Part shown: in pieces, positions 39,777 to 49,358 of the stretch | Position numbering within the stretch: position 1 is the stretch's first letter | How the letters are laid out: each line of letters starts with the position of its first letter | Position numbers and translations under genes: made by a program | Assembly (NCBI RefSeq): GCF_003315075.1 | Contig: NZ_QNRJ01000005.1 | Span: 1-64,000 of the forward strand | Reading direction: 5' to 3' | From: Rossellomorea aquimaris | GTDB taxonomy: Bacteria; Bacillota; Bacilli; Bacillales; Bacillaceae_B | Length of the DNA: 64,000 bases | The notes under the pieces: model-generated | What the model saw: only the letters and a program-made list of their open reading frames with translations | The model's database searches: none | What the model was told of the DNA's origin: nothing

Positions 39777-40442
39777 ATGCATAGAGAAGTCAGACTTTTC
39801 AGGGGTTTGAAACAGCCATCAATCTTCTTTTATCAACTCAATGAGATGGAGGCACTAAAAGGTTATAAGAAACGAGTCTCCTTTCTCTTCTTATTATCCA
39901 TTATTATATTTGGTTTGATATCGTCTTTCGGAATAGGAATGGACCCTTTGTCTAAAGACATGACGAAGCTATCCCCAACCGTATTCGAGTTGGAGAAGTT
40001 TTTATTTTTCTTAGGAAGGCTATTAGCCGGAATGCTTTATGCAGCCATTATTCTCTTTTTTTCATCACTCATTTTCTGGACCATCTCAAATGAAGGTGAG
40101 TACCGTAAACTGGTGATCACTCAAGGTCTGGTCTTAATCATTTTATTACTTGAAAAACTCACCTATATACCATTATCCCTATTCTCTTCACTTGAATGGT
40201 ACTCTTCACCGCTCTCGTTAGGAGTAATCACCCAATACATAACGTCAAAATCGTATGTGATCTACTTAATGGGAAGCTTCTCCCTTTTTAAAATTTGGGT
40301 TTTCTACATTCAATACAAAGGCATCAAACAGTTGACCCATCAAAAAAACTGGATCATCTGGTTAGTGATTCTCTTAACCAATTTATTCTTGTGGTCTATT
40401 AACGCACTACTCGCATTCTTAAACATATCCACCTTAATTTAA
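39777..40442 (+). CDS. Yip1-like multi-span membrane protein (YknW-like)
   Basis: ATG at 39777 follows GGAGG by ten bases and gives 221 residues with about five membrane segments. Size, topology and the adjacent membrane fusion protein gene match the YknW-YknX arrangement of B. subtilis, where a Yip1 protein helps assemble a MacAB-like exporter. No YknY/YknZ ABC genes follow here. Primary similarity cannot be scored by eye, so the YknW link is inference. Confidence 0.6.
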   Translation: MHREVRLFRGLKQPSIFFYQLNEMEALKGYKKRVSFLFLLSIIIFGLISSFGIGMDPLSKDMTKLSPTVFELEKFLFFLGRLLAGMLYAAIILFFSSLIFWTISNEGEYRKLVITQGLVLIILLLEKLTYIPLSLFSSLEWYSSPLSLGVITQYITSKSYVIYLMGSFSLFKIWVFYIQYKGIKQLTHQKNWIIWLVILLTNLFLWSINALLAFLNISTLI

Positions 40443-40464
40443 CTTTCCAAAGGCTGTGAACATA

Positions 40465-41700
40465 ATGAAAAGAAGAACCATTTTTTATACCACTTTAACG
40501 CTCTCTCTTCTGTTTGTTGGTGCAAATACATACCTGATTGAAAAAGCGAACAGCAAAGTCGACCGCGAAGTCCGGGTGGCCAATTGGGAAATCAGTGGAA
40601 CAGGGGATCTTGCTAAAGAGCTTCCGAAATCGGGTGTTGTCACAGCTGAAGAAGAAAGCTACATCTATTTCAACGACGAATTCGGCTCTTTCAAGAAGTT
40701 CCTTGTTAAAGAAGGTGACCAGGTGAAATCCGGAACGCCACTTTATGAATACGAGGTTACTGATCAAACCCAGCAGAAAAGTGTTCTGGAATCAGAGGTA
40801 GAACAATTGGAAGATGAGATTGACAGCATCGAAGACAACATCGATGACCTGGAAAGCCTGGAATCGTCCCTTCCTTCAACTTCAACGGACGACAAAGAAA
40901 TTCCGATTGACGCCAGTGCACTTCAGTCGGAGTACGAAATAAAAAAAGAAATTGCCGCTAAGGAATTAGAGATTGACCGCTTAGAAAATCAAATCGATAA
41001 TCTTGAGCGCCAAATTTCTGATATCGAATCGTATGAAACAACGTTAACGGTGCAAAGCAGTGTGGACGGGACCATCAAGGACCTCTCCCATGCGATCGAT
41101 AATCCATTGATTACGATTGCCTCCCAGGCGACGATTGTAACGACTGATCTTACGGAAAAAGAAATCGTGACCGTGGAAGAAAATATGAGCGCGATTATTC
41201 AATCTGACATTGAAAAAGAGAGTCAAAAAGGAATCGTGACCAAAGTGGCCACCCTTCCAAAAAACGATCCACACTTGCAAACGGACAGCATGTATCCTCT
41301 AGAAGTGAAGCTTCAGGATACTAAAAACAAGCTTCTTCCCGGTCACCATGTTTTCCTGTCGATCATTACGGAGGAAGTAAAAGGTGCATTGGTCGTGCCA
41401 GTCACTGCGATTGAAAAAGAAGGCACTTCTACATTCATCTGGATTCTCACAGAAAAAGGAACCGTTGAACAGCGGAAGGTTAAAACGGGTCTCCAGGTAA
41501 ATGGGCAACAACAAATCAAGTCAGGCGTGAAAGCCGGAGAATACTACATTGTCTATCCCGGGGACATTCCTGCGTTAGAGAATGGTACTCCATTCATAAC
41601 GGGTATTGACTGGAATAGGATCAGGTTGCGGGATTTAAAGAAAGTAGATCGTCCGACAGTTTTAGAAAACCTGTTGGTAGGAATATTGGAACGAAAATAA
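40465..41700 (+). CDS. membrane fusion (HlyD/MacA-like) protein, YknX-like
   Basis: ATG at 40465 follows AAAGG by about ten bases (GTG at 40456 is possible); 411 residues. One N-terminal membrane anchor (FYTTLTLSLLFVGANTYLI), a biotinyl-lipoyl half motif (VKEGDQVKSGTPLYEYEV), a long coiled coil (VEQLEDEIDSIEDNIDDLE ... LENQIDNLERQISDIE, residues about 115-195), the second half motif (QSSVDGTIKDLSH) and beta-barrel parts (VVPVTAIEKEGTSTFIWI). It would bridge an ABC exporter to the outside. No exporter gene lies next to it. Confidence 0.82.
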   Translation: MKRRTIFYTTLTLSLLFVGANTYLIEKANSKVDREVRVANWEISGTGDLAKELPKSGVVTAEEESYIYFNDEFGSFKKFLVKEGDQVKSGTPLYEYEVTDQTQQKSVLESEVEQLEDEIDSIEDNIDDLESLESSLPSTSTDDKEIPIDASALQSEYEIKKEIAAKELEIDRLENQIDNLERQISDIESYETTLTVQSSVDGTIKDLSHAIDNPLITIASQATIVTTDLTEKEIVTVEENMSAIIQSDIEKESQKGIVTKVATLPKNDPHLQTDSMYPLEVKLQDTKNKLLPGHHVFLSIITEEVKGALVVPVTAIEKEGTSTFIWILTEKGTVEQRKVKTGLQVNGQQQIKSGVKAGEYYIVYPGDIPALENGTPFITGIDWNRIRLRDLKKVDRPTVLENLLVGILERK

Positions 41701-41703
41701 TGG

Positions 41704-41747
41704 GAGTCGCATCTTAAACCGGAATGGTTTGGATGCGACTTTTTTTG
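41704..41747 (+). terminator. intrinsic terminator
   Basis: AGTCGCATC(T)TAAACC pairs with GGTTT(G)GATGCGACT, followed by TTTTTTT. Confidence 0.88.
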
Positions 41748-41855
41748 ACGATTTCTTGTGACACGCCCACCTCTGTATAAATCATTTTTCTATACATACT
41801 CCTTCCCAACCAACAAATACTATTGGGTAATCACCGACGTAAAGGAGCACTCACC

Positions 41856-43475
41856 ATGAAAACACTCAAACGCCTCATCATCCTTACCACCCTCCTCTCC
41901 CTCCTGGCCTTCTCCTTCCCGTCCACCTGCCTATTCGCAGCCCCAAACCCACCCAAGAAAAACGTCATCCTCCTGATCATGGACGGCACCAACTCCGACA
42001 TCGTCACGTTGTCACGGTGGTACCGAGGGACGGACCTTCAACTCGATAAGATTCTGGTCGGCGGCGTCCGGACGTATTCGGCTCAGTCAGCGATTACCGA
42101 TTCCGCTGCAGCCGGGTCGGCCATGGCCACCGGTATGAAGACGAAAGCTGATTACATCGGAATGAACCCGGATGGACAACCCGTTTTGACCGTCCTTGAA
42201 GGGGCCAAATTGTCCGGCTACGAGACCGGCATCGTGTCCACCTCCCCTGTCCAGCATGCCACTCCGGCTGCGTTCACTTCCCATGTCCTGAACCGTGATG
42301 AATTTGGAGATATCGGCGAACAGCAGGTGTACCAGGGTCTCGACGTTATCTTAGGTGGAGGTGCCGCCTGGTTGAAACCGAAATCCCAAGACCACGTCAA
42401 GAACGATGACGGCATGCTCAAAACGAAAGAAGTCAGTCGTGAGGATGGAGAAAATCTCGAGGAGGTCATCGGCTCAGCCGGCTACGATTTGATTCTGAAG
42501 AGGGACGGACTTCCAAAAAGAAAAGGCTCTTCTAAATTATGGGGTGCGTTTGCTGAAGAGGACATTGCCTATGAACTGGACAGGAAGACGTTAAAGCCTG
42601 ATGAACCTTCCCTTGCGGAGATGACTGAGGCGGCGATCGACAGGCTTTCTCAAAGCGAGAAAGGTTTCTTTCTCATGGTCGAAGGCAGCAAGGTGGATTG
42701 GGCCGCGCATAAAAATGATCCTGTAGGGATGATCAGCGAGGTATTGAGCTTTGACGATGCCGTGGGAGAGGCTTTGGCATTCGCCCGTGAGGACGGGAAT
42801 ACGATGGTGATCGCCGTGACCGACCATGGAAATAGCGGCCTCACCCTTGGAAATCAGGGGACAAATGGGGACTATAAACATCAACCTGTTGAGAAGTTTG
42901 TGGAGCCTTTAAAAAAAGCTGAGCTAACTGTAAAGGGTGCCGTTTCTCAGCTTAAGGAGGACCGTTCAAATTTAAAAGAGGTCCTTTCAAACTATGGGTT
43001 GGGGAATTTGAGCAAGAAAGAATTCTGTGCCATGAAGCATGCCTCTAAAAAAGTAGAGGATTTAGAGGATGAAATGGTGAAGCTGATGGCAAAGCAGGCT
43101 AATCTTGGCTTCACCACACATGGTCACACTGGGGAGGATGTCTTTTTATATGCGCATGGCCCCGGTAAGCCTGTGGGTCTTATTGAAAATACCGATATCC
43201 CCAGAGTGATCTCTAAGTATCTCGGATTTTCATTAACTTCCGGGGAATTTGCCTCCTGGTATGTGGACGGAGCAGAATTTTATCGTGAAAAAGGATTTGA
43301 TGTGAAGATTGAGGGACGGACCTCGAAAAATCCTGTGATGGTGGTGAAGCGTGGGGATGAAGAGCTACGTTTTCCTGAAAATAAGGATTTTTATTGGAGA
43401 AATGGTGAAATGGTGAGGTTGAAGAGCGTGAATGTGTGTGATGGGGAGACATTTTATGTGCATGTGGAGGAGTAA
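41856..43475 (+). CDS. alkaline phosphatase (PhoA family)
   Basis: ATG at 41856 follows AAAGGAGCAC; 539 residues with a signal peptide (LIILTTLLSLLAFSFPS, cleavage near LFAAP). Metal and active-site motifs are visible: NVILLIMDGTNSD, TDSAAAGSAMATGMKTK (nucleophile Ser), VEGSKVDWAAH, AVTDHGNSG and TTHGHTGEDVFLYAHG. It hydrolyses phosphomonoesters outside the cell. Three copies of the dispersed motif lie in the gene (42024-42037, 42500-42512, 43312-43325) and read in three different frames (RGTDL, RDGL, EGRTS), so the protein tolerates it at several surface-like positions. Classic Pho boxes were not seen upstream. Confidence 0.9.
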   Translation: MKTLKRLIILTTLLSLLAFSFPSTCLFAAPNPPKKNVILLIMDGTNSDIVTLSRWYRGTDLQLDKILVGGVRTYSAQSAITDSAAAGSAMATGMKTKADYIGMNPDGQPVLTVLEGAKLSGYETGIVSTSPVQHATPAAFTSHVLNRDEFGDIGEQQVYQGLDVILGGGAAWLKPKSQDHVKNDDGMLKTKEVSREDGENLEEVIGSAGYDLILKRDGLPKRKGSSKLWGAFAEEDIAYELDRKTLKPDEPSLAEMTEAAIDRLSQSEKGFFLMVEGSKVDWAAHKNDPVGMISEVLSFDDAVGEALAFAREDGNTMVIAVTDHGNSGLTLGNQGTNGDYKHQPVEKFVEPLKKAELTVKGAVSQLKEDRSNLKEVLSNYGLGNLSKKEFCAMKHASKKVEDLEDEMVKLMAKQANLGFTTHGHTGEDVFLYAHGPGKPVGLIENTDIPRVISKYLGFSLTSGEFASWYVDGAEFYREKGFDVKIEGRTSKNPVMVVKRGDEELRFPENKDFYWRNGEMVRLKSVNVCDGETFYVHVEE

Positions 43476-43957
43476 GGCGGGGATTGGGTAGGGTTTGATT
43501 GGAGTTTGTACTGTTTATTGTCAACTTCAAGCATTTTATTTTCAACTTTCGGTATTTATTTTCAAAAACGCACCTTTTATTTTCAAATCCACCTCCAGCG
43601 ACCGGTGCCAGCTAACTTTTTGTAGGTTTTTCACTCCGTTTCAAATTTTATTATCGACTTTGAAGGTTATATTATCGAGTTGGAACCATATATTATCGAC
43701 TTTTGAATTATATTATCGACTTTGCCACTCTTATTATCGACTTTGCCACTTATATTATCGACTCTACTTCCCAACCGCCCCAATCCCACTCTGCCCTTAA
43801 ACAATCCATACCAGCCCCCGCCTCACTACACCATTCGACAAACTCCTCCACCCTCATCTCCCCCTCTTCCACCACTTCCCCCGCTCCATGTTCCTTTTCC
43901 CCCTCCTTTTGCGTTATAATAAAAGAATGCGATTTTATAGATTGGAGAGGTTGGTTG
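43476..43957. other. long intergenic stretch with periodic repeats
   Basis: About 480 bases between the phosphatase and ywqB. It holds a four-unit TATTTTCAA array and a six-unit TATTATCGA array, both with a period of about 21 bases, and then a C-rich stretch (43770-43910) without recognised content. An upstream in-frame extension of ywqB through the array is judged not real. Confidence 0.75.
43515..43761 (+). repeat. two adjacent 21-bp-period arrays
   Basis: TATTTTCAA-type units start at 43515 (TATTGTCAA), 43537, 43557 and 43578. TATTATCGA-type units start at 43649, 43670, 43691, 43711, 43732 and 43753. Intervals are 20-22 bases, two helical turns, with variable DNA between units; the last unit is followed by CTCTACTTCC. 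The spacing puts all units on the same face of the helix. Confidence 0.85.
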
Positions 43958-45601
43958 ATGTCGATTCGTATTCAGGAGTTGAAGGATAGGTTACTTCCCA
44001 TGAGTCAGTCGATACAGGGTGAATTGGACCCGAATCAGGATGAGAGCAAGAATGTCGTATCGAAGGGCCTTCTTTTGTTCCGTCAGAATCTGGTTTCGAA
44101 CGTTAAGGTCCGTGATGAGGAAGTGACGGCCGAGGTGCAGGATGTGACGCCTGTCACCCTTGAGCTGAATTTTTCGTTTCCCCTTTTAAGTAAGTGCTCA
44201 TGCCCTCAGGATAAATGGTGCCGGCATCAAATGGCGACCTTTTTTATGTTATATAACAAGGTTGGACGGGTGAGTGAGTGGATCCAGAATTGGCGGAGTC
44301 AGTCTCAGCCTTCAAGTCAGGAAACACAGTCTTTGGATGATTTATTGAAGAAACACAACAGCACTGGGGCTCTCCGAAAAGCCAGTGATCTATTGAACGA
44401 ACGGAAAACGCGGGGAAACACGCCGGAGGAATGGTGGCAGTTCTTTGACTCTATCCTCAAGCAGGAAGACTTGGAGTTACTTGAAAGACAGCCCTATTTG
44501 ATGGATGTCCTCGTTCAAAATATAACGAAACGCTTCATGAAGGAAGCTCCATTTGAACGGGAATGGAAGCCTCTTTATCAGTTGTTTGCGACCTTTTATT
44601 TGTCGATTCACATCGATCTTTATTTACAAAAGAGGAATGTAGAGCTGAGTCGCGAGCAGTACAGCATGTATGATTTTCTGTTAGGGGAAATGGAAGACGC
44701 GGTTGAAAAACTGTCGATTCACGCCATGCCATTCAGCTTCGATCCGTACATTGCCTTTTTGAAAAAGCAGACGGTCGAGATGAGTGACTCGGCAGAAAAC
44801 AGTACGATGATGAAAGCCGAAGTGTACCGCTTCCTGTGGTATTACTTGTTCAAACAGAAGTCGTGGCGCCGTGAAGAGGTGGCGCGTTTAGAAGAAAGCA
44901 GCGCGCAGGACGCCACTTTTTACAACGTCGCCATCCTCCATCAACATTTACTCCTTGAAGACCTGAACAAGGCGGGTGAAGTGGTGGATGAACTCGGTAC
45001 CGAGCTGGTCGCGTTCAGTGAATTCTGGCTACGCAAATTTTTCGTCGGGAAGCGTTACGAAGTCGGCTTCTTCCTGGTCCGAAATATTTTGTCCAGAATG
45101 CCGGATCACCTAGAGACCCTTGACTATTATGAAGCGACCCGATTCGTGCGCTGGTTTGTGCGGATTCTCCCGATGGATTGGCTGATGGAAAAGGACAGCT
45201 CCCTTGTGAATGAACTCCTCCTTTCCATGCTTCCGTACAGCTTCTTCTCGTACAATGAGTATCTCATCAGTGCGAAGGCTTATCGTGAATGGGTTGAGCT
45301 TCAAAGGTACATGAGCTACAGCATTCAGGAGATGGAAGGCATGGGACTCCGCGATGTGACGAAGGAAGCGCCTGAGCTTGCCCTTCCGATCTATTACGCC
45401 GGGGTCATCACAGCGATCGATCAGAAGAATCGCGACAGCTACAAGCTTGCGGTTCGCTATATGAAAAAAATCCGGACGATTTATAAGAAAACGAAGAAAA
45501 CAGACAAATGGGATGTCTATCTCCCCTACATTTTAGATAAATACAAGCGATTACGCGCGTTCCAAGAAGAGTGCAGAAAGGGTAAGTTAATCGATGCTTA
45601 A
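43958..45601 (+). CDS. ywqB: SWIM zinc-finger protein (YwqB-like)
   Basis: ATG at 43958 follows TTGGAGAGG and gives 547 residues. A SWIM-type zinc finger is visible near residues 70-95 (SKCSCPQDKWCRHQMATFF: C-x-C ... C-x-H). The rest is helical and rich in Trp/Glu, without other known motifs. The next gene overlaps by 8 bases and encodes an SNF2 helicase, the same pair as ywqB-ywqA of B. subtilis. SWIM proteins paired with SNF2 helicases are thought to act in DNA recombination or repair; no function is proven. Confidence 0.88.
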   Translation: MSIRIQELKDRLLPMSQSIQGELDPNQDESKNVVSKGLLLFRQNLVSNVKVRDEEVTAEVQDVTPVTLELNFSFPLLSKCSCPQDKWCRHQMATFFMLYNKVGRVSEWIQNWRSQSQPSSQETQSLDDLLKKHNSTGALRKASDLLNERKTRGNTPEEWWQFFDSILKQEDLELLERQPYLMDVLVQNITKRFMKEAPFEREWKPLYQLFATFYLSIHIDLYLQKRNVELSREQYSMYDFLLGEMEDAVEKLSIHAMPFSFDPYIAFLKKQTVEMSDSAENSTMMKAEVYRFLWYYLFKQKSWRREEVARLEESSAQDATFYNVAILHQHLLLEDLNKAGEVVDELGTELVAFSEFWLRKFFVGKRYEVGFFLVRNILSRMPDHLETLDYYEATRFVRWFVRILPMDWLMEKDSSLVNELLLSMLPYSFFSYNEYLISAKAYREWVELQRYMSYSIQEMEGMGLRDVTKEAPELALPIYYAGVITAIDQKNRDSYKLAVRYMKKIRTIYKKTKKTDKWDVYLPYILDKYKRLRAFQEECRKGKLIDA

Positions 45602-48419
45602 ACTGTCTTCCGTAAAAATCAACGTCAACACAACTGAATATGAAGACCGTTTCTTCATTACTGCGGAAAACGACAAAGGTGAAATTCTGCCTCCAAAAGA
45701 ATGGAAAGGTCAGCTGTTTCTTTGGCATGAAGAAAGTTACTACGGGACACTCCTTGAGGATTCCACCAACGGGATTGCAGTGACTCAGTGGCAGCTTCTC
45801 ACATTGCTTGCCGGTGAGCATTTCAGCAGCATGATCGAGTGGGACTGGGATGAGACCGGGCAGGCGTGCATAGCGATAGCCCCTGTGATCTACGAATCGG
45901 TGGAAGCCGGTCGCTGGCTGCCCCGCTTCGAGGAATGGCAGGAAAAAGGGTTACAGTTTCATATCCCCGATGAAGTTTGGTCGAATTTCAACGATGAATT
46001 CTGGGAGGAAAAGCTTCCCGCTGGAGGTCCGTCCCTCAAAAGTCTCACGGAAAATTGGTTTCAAGGTGCGTTGAATGAGGCGATGGCTTCGGGTGGATCG
46101 AGTGCGATGAAGAGGATTCAGAAGCTGAAGGAAAGTACGCTTACGTCTGAAGAGCTGGATGCGTACTTTGATGAGAAGCGCTGGAGTGAGTGGATTGCCG
46201 GTGAGGATGAGGAACTTCCGTTTTCTATCGGCCTTAGGATCTCTGAGCCGCTTGATGAAGATGAGTCATGGGAGCTTGAGACGATCCTCAGAGACCGTAA
46301 GAAGATGAATCGCGTGATTTCACTGGCTGAAGACACAGTCCCTCCTTCCTGGAAAAAGCATCTGCCGGATGTATCCGAAGAACAGGAACGCTGGATGAAG
46401 ATGATGCCGATCCTTCGTGACACTGATGGTTCCCTTCGCACGGCTCTTGGTGAGCACGATGCCTGGGATTTCCTATCCGTATTAAGTGAGAAGCTCATCG
46501 ACCTGGACATTGAAATCCTTCTGCCGTCATGGTGGGAAGCGATGAAGGATGCTCAGGTATTGGTAAAAGCAAAGCTGAAAAACACGGACACAAGCTATCG
46601 TAAATCCTTCGTTGGCCTCAATGCCATGCTCGATTTCGACTGGCGATTATCGATGAACGGAGTCAATCTGTCAGAAGATGACTTTAATCAACTCGTCGAT
46701 AATCAGCGACGGTTGGTGAAAATCCGCGGTCAATGGATGAAGCTTGATCCCGCTATGATCAGAAGGATTCAGCAGATGATGACGAAAGCGAAGCAGGAAG
46801 GGATTTCGATCCAGGATATGCTGGAGCAGGAGCTGGTTCCCCGGGATTCTGATGAATCAGACCTTGAGCCGGATGACGACGAGCATGATCCTTATAAATA
46901 TGCCAAGATCCAGCTTGAACTCAATCGATCGATGAAAAAGATGATTCATCAGCTGACAAATGTGTCATCGATTCCTTTAACGGAAACACCTGACACGTTT
47001 ATCGGCGAGCTTCGTCCTTATCAGCAGCTGGGAATGAGCTGGATGCTCTTTTTACGAAAATTCGGCTTTGGCGCTTGTCTGGCCGATGACATGGGACTCG
47101 GAAAAACAGTCCAGCTGATCACGTACCTGCAGCATGTAAAAGAAACCGAGAAACCGGAAACCCCTTCCCTGATCGTTGCCCCAACCTCCGTTCTCGGAAA
47201 CTGGCAGCGGGAGTTGGAGAAATTCGCTCCGGACTTGAAGGTCCACCTTCATTATGGACCGACTAGGGCGAAAGGCGAACAATTTGCCAAGGATATCAAA
47301 GGCGTAGATGTGGTGCTTACCTCTTACGGCTTGTCCCATATTGATTTTGATGAGTTATCAGAAGTGGTGTGGACTTCGATCTCTCTTGATGAGGCACAAA
47401 ATATCAAGAATGCTAATACGAAGCAATCACGTGCCATCCGCAAACTCAGCGGTAAGCATCATATTGCGTTGACCGGGACTCCGATGGAAAATCGATTATC
47501 CGAGCTGTGGTCGATCTTTGATTTCCTTAACCACGGGTACCTCGGTGGATTCACGCAGTATCAGAAAAACTATATCGCTCCGATTGAAAAGGATGAATCG
47601 GAAGAAAAAGTCAAAGAGCTTCAGGCAAAAATCAAGCCTTTCTTATTGCGTCGTACGAAGAAAGATCCCGAAGTGGAATTGAATCTGCCTGAAAAACTGG
47701 AACAGAAAGAATATTGTCACCTGACCACTGAGCAGGCGGCACTGTATGAGCAGCTGGTGAAAGACACTCTCGCGAAAATTGAAACATTGAGTGGATTTGA
47801 GCGCAAAGGATTGATCCTGCAAATGCTCAATCAGCTGAAGCAGCTTTGCAACCACCCTGCTCTCTACTTAAAAGAACCGGATCCAAAGTCGATCCTTTCC
47901 CGCTCTGAAAAAATGCAGAAGCTGAAGGATATCGTGGAAACCGCTCTGGAGTCCGGTGAAGCTTGCCTGATCTTCACTCAATATATTTCAATGGGTGAAA
48001 TGATCCAGGAAGTGATGAAAGAAGAATTCAACGTCACTGTTCCATTCCTGAACGGCAGCATGGCCAAAGGAAAACGTGATGAACTCGTGGAAAAATTCCA
48101 AAATGGCGAATTTCCAGTCTTCCTATTGTCACTGAAAGCCGGCGGAACCGGATTGAACCTGACCGCCGCCAACCACGTCGTCCACTACGATCGCTGGTGG
48201 AACCCGGCGGTAGAAAACCAGGCAACCGACCGTGCGTATAGGATCGGACAACAGCGCTTCGTTCATGTCCATAAGCTGGTCTCTTCCGGTACCCTTGAGG
48301 AAAAAATCGATGCCATGCTGATGAAAAAGCAGGCATTGAACGATGAAATCATCCGCAGTGATCAATGGGTGACGGAATTGTCGGATCAGGATTTGGAATC
48401 GTTGTTGGTGTTGGAATAA
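45594..48419 (+). CDS. ywqA: SNF2-family DNA helicase/translocase (YwqA-like)
   Basis: The 941-residue protein has a bacterial SNF2-associated N-terminal region and a C-terminal SWI2/SNF2 motor: LADDMGLGKTVQLITYL (motif I), LIVAPTSVLGNW, SLDEAQNIKN (DEAQ box), ALTGTPMENRLSELWSIF (motif III), KAGGTGLNLTAANHV and DRAYRIGQQR (motif VI). It would translocate on duplex DNA with ATP. One dispersed motif copy (46024-46037) reads as GGPSL in the N-terminal region. A terminator follows. Confidence 0.93.
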   Translation: MLKLSSVKINVNTTEYEDRFFITAENDKGEILPPKEWKGQLFLWHEESYYGTLLEDSTNGIAVTQWQLLTLLAGEHFSSMIEWDWDETGQACIAIAPVIYESVEAGRWLPRFEEWQEKGLQFHIPDEVWSNFNDEFWEEKLPAGGPSLKSLTENWFQGALNEAMASGGSSAMKRIQKLKESTLTSEELDAYFDEKRWSEWIAGEDEELPFSIGLRISEPLDEDESWELETILRDRKKMNRVISLAEDTVPPSWKKHLPDVSEEQERWMKMMPILRDTDGSLRTALGEHDAWDFLSVLSEKLIDLDIEILLPSWWEAMKDAQVLVKAKLKNTDTSYRKSFVGLNAMLDFDWRLSMNGVNLSEDDFNQLVDNQRRLVKIRGQWMKLDPAMIRRIQQMMTKAKQEGISIQDMLEQELVPRDSDESDLEPDDDEHDPYKYAKIQLELNRSMKKMIHQLTNVSSIPLTETPDTFIGELRPYQQLGMSWMLFLRKFGFGACLADDMGLGKTVQLITYLQHVKETEKPETPSLIVAPTSVLGNWQRELEKFAPDLKVHLHYGPTRAKGEQFAKDIKGVDVVLTSYGLSHIDFDELSEVVWTSISLDEAQNIKNANTKQSRAIRKLSGKHHIALTGTPMENRLSELWSIFDFLNHGYLGGFTQYQKNYIAPIEKDESEEKVKELQAKIKPFLLRRTKKDPEVELNLPEKLEQKEYCHLTTEQAALYEQLVKDTLAKIETLSGFERKGLILQMLNQLKQLCNHPALYLKEPDPKSILSRSEKMQKLKDIVETALESGEACLIFTQYISMGEMIQEVMKEEFNVTVPFLNGSMAKGKRDELVEKFQNGEFPVFLLSLKAGGTGLNLTAANHVVHYDRWWNPAVENQATDRAYRIGQQRFVHVHKLVSSGTLEEKIDAMLMKKQALNDEIIRSDQWVTELSDQDLESLLVLE

Positions 48420-48428
48420 TTGTGTGTG

Positions 48429-48461
48429 ACCTCTTTCCTTTTGTGGGGAAGAGGTTTTTTT
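48429..48461 (+). terminator. intrinsic terminator after ywqA
   Basis: ACCTCTT pairs with AAGAGGT, followed by TTTTTTT. Confidence 0.85.
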
Positions 48462-48712
48462 GTAGGTGTGGCGTGAAATTGGTTGAGCTGGCTCCCTTCC
48501 CAATCAAAAAAAACGCCGGCCCCCCAAAAGGAAACCGGCTCAATATGAAGACAATAAGGGGAATTACTGCTTACTTTACTCACTGCTACACATGTATATT
48601 TCTAATGAGGTATGTTTGAGGCATGTTGCGATGACCATTGAAATTTGAGACAGCTGCTTATAAGGTTGGTTGGATTATTCGTATGGAAAGAATTCTTGGT
48701 GGGGTTTTTTAC

Positions 48713-48886
48713 TTACGACGAGGTTTTCAAGACTGGACTTGGGTATTCGTACCCTTGCTCAAGGGCTGTCACCCGTTGAGATAAATAGAAATTTTCGACG
48801 TTTGCTCTTGCTACTTTTTTGATGAGGTCTTCTGTTAATTTTTCCATTCTGTCGATTCTTTGTTCAAGATCTTGCAGTGTGGCCAC
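48713..48886 (-). CDS. 57-residue coiled-coil-like small protein
   Basis: GTG at 48886 follows AAGGGAGATGGAG. The product (TLQDLEQRIDRMEKLTEDLI ... FYLSQRVTALEQGYEYPSP) has heptad-like leucines in its first half. It is co-directional with and 24 bases downstream of ssbB. I recognise no family; start and spacing make it plausible as a real gene in the ssbB transcript. Confidence 0.6.
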   Translation of the reverse strand: MATLQDLEQRIDRMEKLTEDLIKKVARANVENFYLSQRVTALEQGYEYPSPVLKTSS

Positions 48887-48910
48887 AACTCCATCTCCCT
48901 TATAAAAATA

Positions 48911-49288
48911 TTAAAACGGTAATTCGATTGGCTCTTTCTTGCTTGGCTCGGGTGCTTCCACACTTTCCCGCCTGCTATCCATAAAGCGGACATTTTCAGC
49001 GACGACTTCTGTTACATACGTACGTTTTCCTTGATCGTTATCATAATAGCGGGTTTGGATGCGACCGGTCACTCCAACGACAGATCCCTTTCGGCAATAT
49101 TTCTCCATATTGTCTGCAGCCCGGTTCCATACGGTGCAGAGCACGAAGTCGGTCTCAATTTGGCCTTTTTGATTCTTGAAGTTACGATTCACAGCTATCG
49201 TAGCGTTAAGTATCGATTTTCCTTCCAATGTTTTTCTTGCTTCAGGATCTTTGGTCAGCCTTCCAACGATGGTCACTTGGTTAATCAA
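48911..49288 (-). CDS. ssbB: single-stranded DNA-binding protein (SsbB/YwpH-like)
   Basis: The 125-residue protein is one OB-fold (INQVTIVGRLTKDPEARKTL, TDFVLCTVWNRAADNMEKY, GVTGRIQTRYYDNDQGKRTY) with a short tail ending PIELPF, between the short SsbB and the longer SsbA in size. In B. subtilis SsbB serves transformation and lies beside ywpF, as here. Two palindromes upstream (49359-49404) may control it. A clear pair of ComK boxes was not found. Confidence 0.92.
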   Translation of the reverse strand: MINQVTIVGRLTKDPEARKTLEGKSILNATIAVNRNFKNQKGQIETDFVLCTVWNRAADNMEKYCRKGSVVGVTGRIQTRYYDNDQGKRTYVTEVVAENVRFMDSRRESVEAPEPSKKEPIELPF

Positions 49289-49358
49289 TTGTATTCTTTC
49301 CTCCTTTCTCTTAAGCTGTTTTCATCTTACAATCTTCTGTCTCATCTTGTAAAATCGT

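Noticed and set aside
43515..43761. CRISPR array
   Set aside because: Repeat units are only about 9 bases with 21-base period and no spacers of CRISPR length; no cas genes nearby.
43703..43957. YIIDFAT peptide repeats as part of the YwqB protein
   Set aside because: They come from the 21-base DNA array. The ATG at 43958 has a proper ribosome binding site and the upstream part is low-complexity without one.
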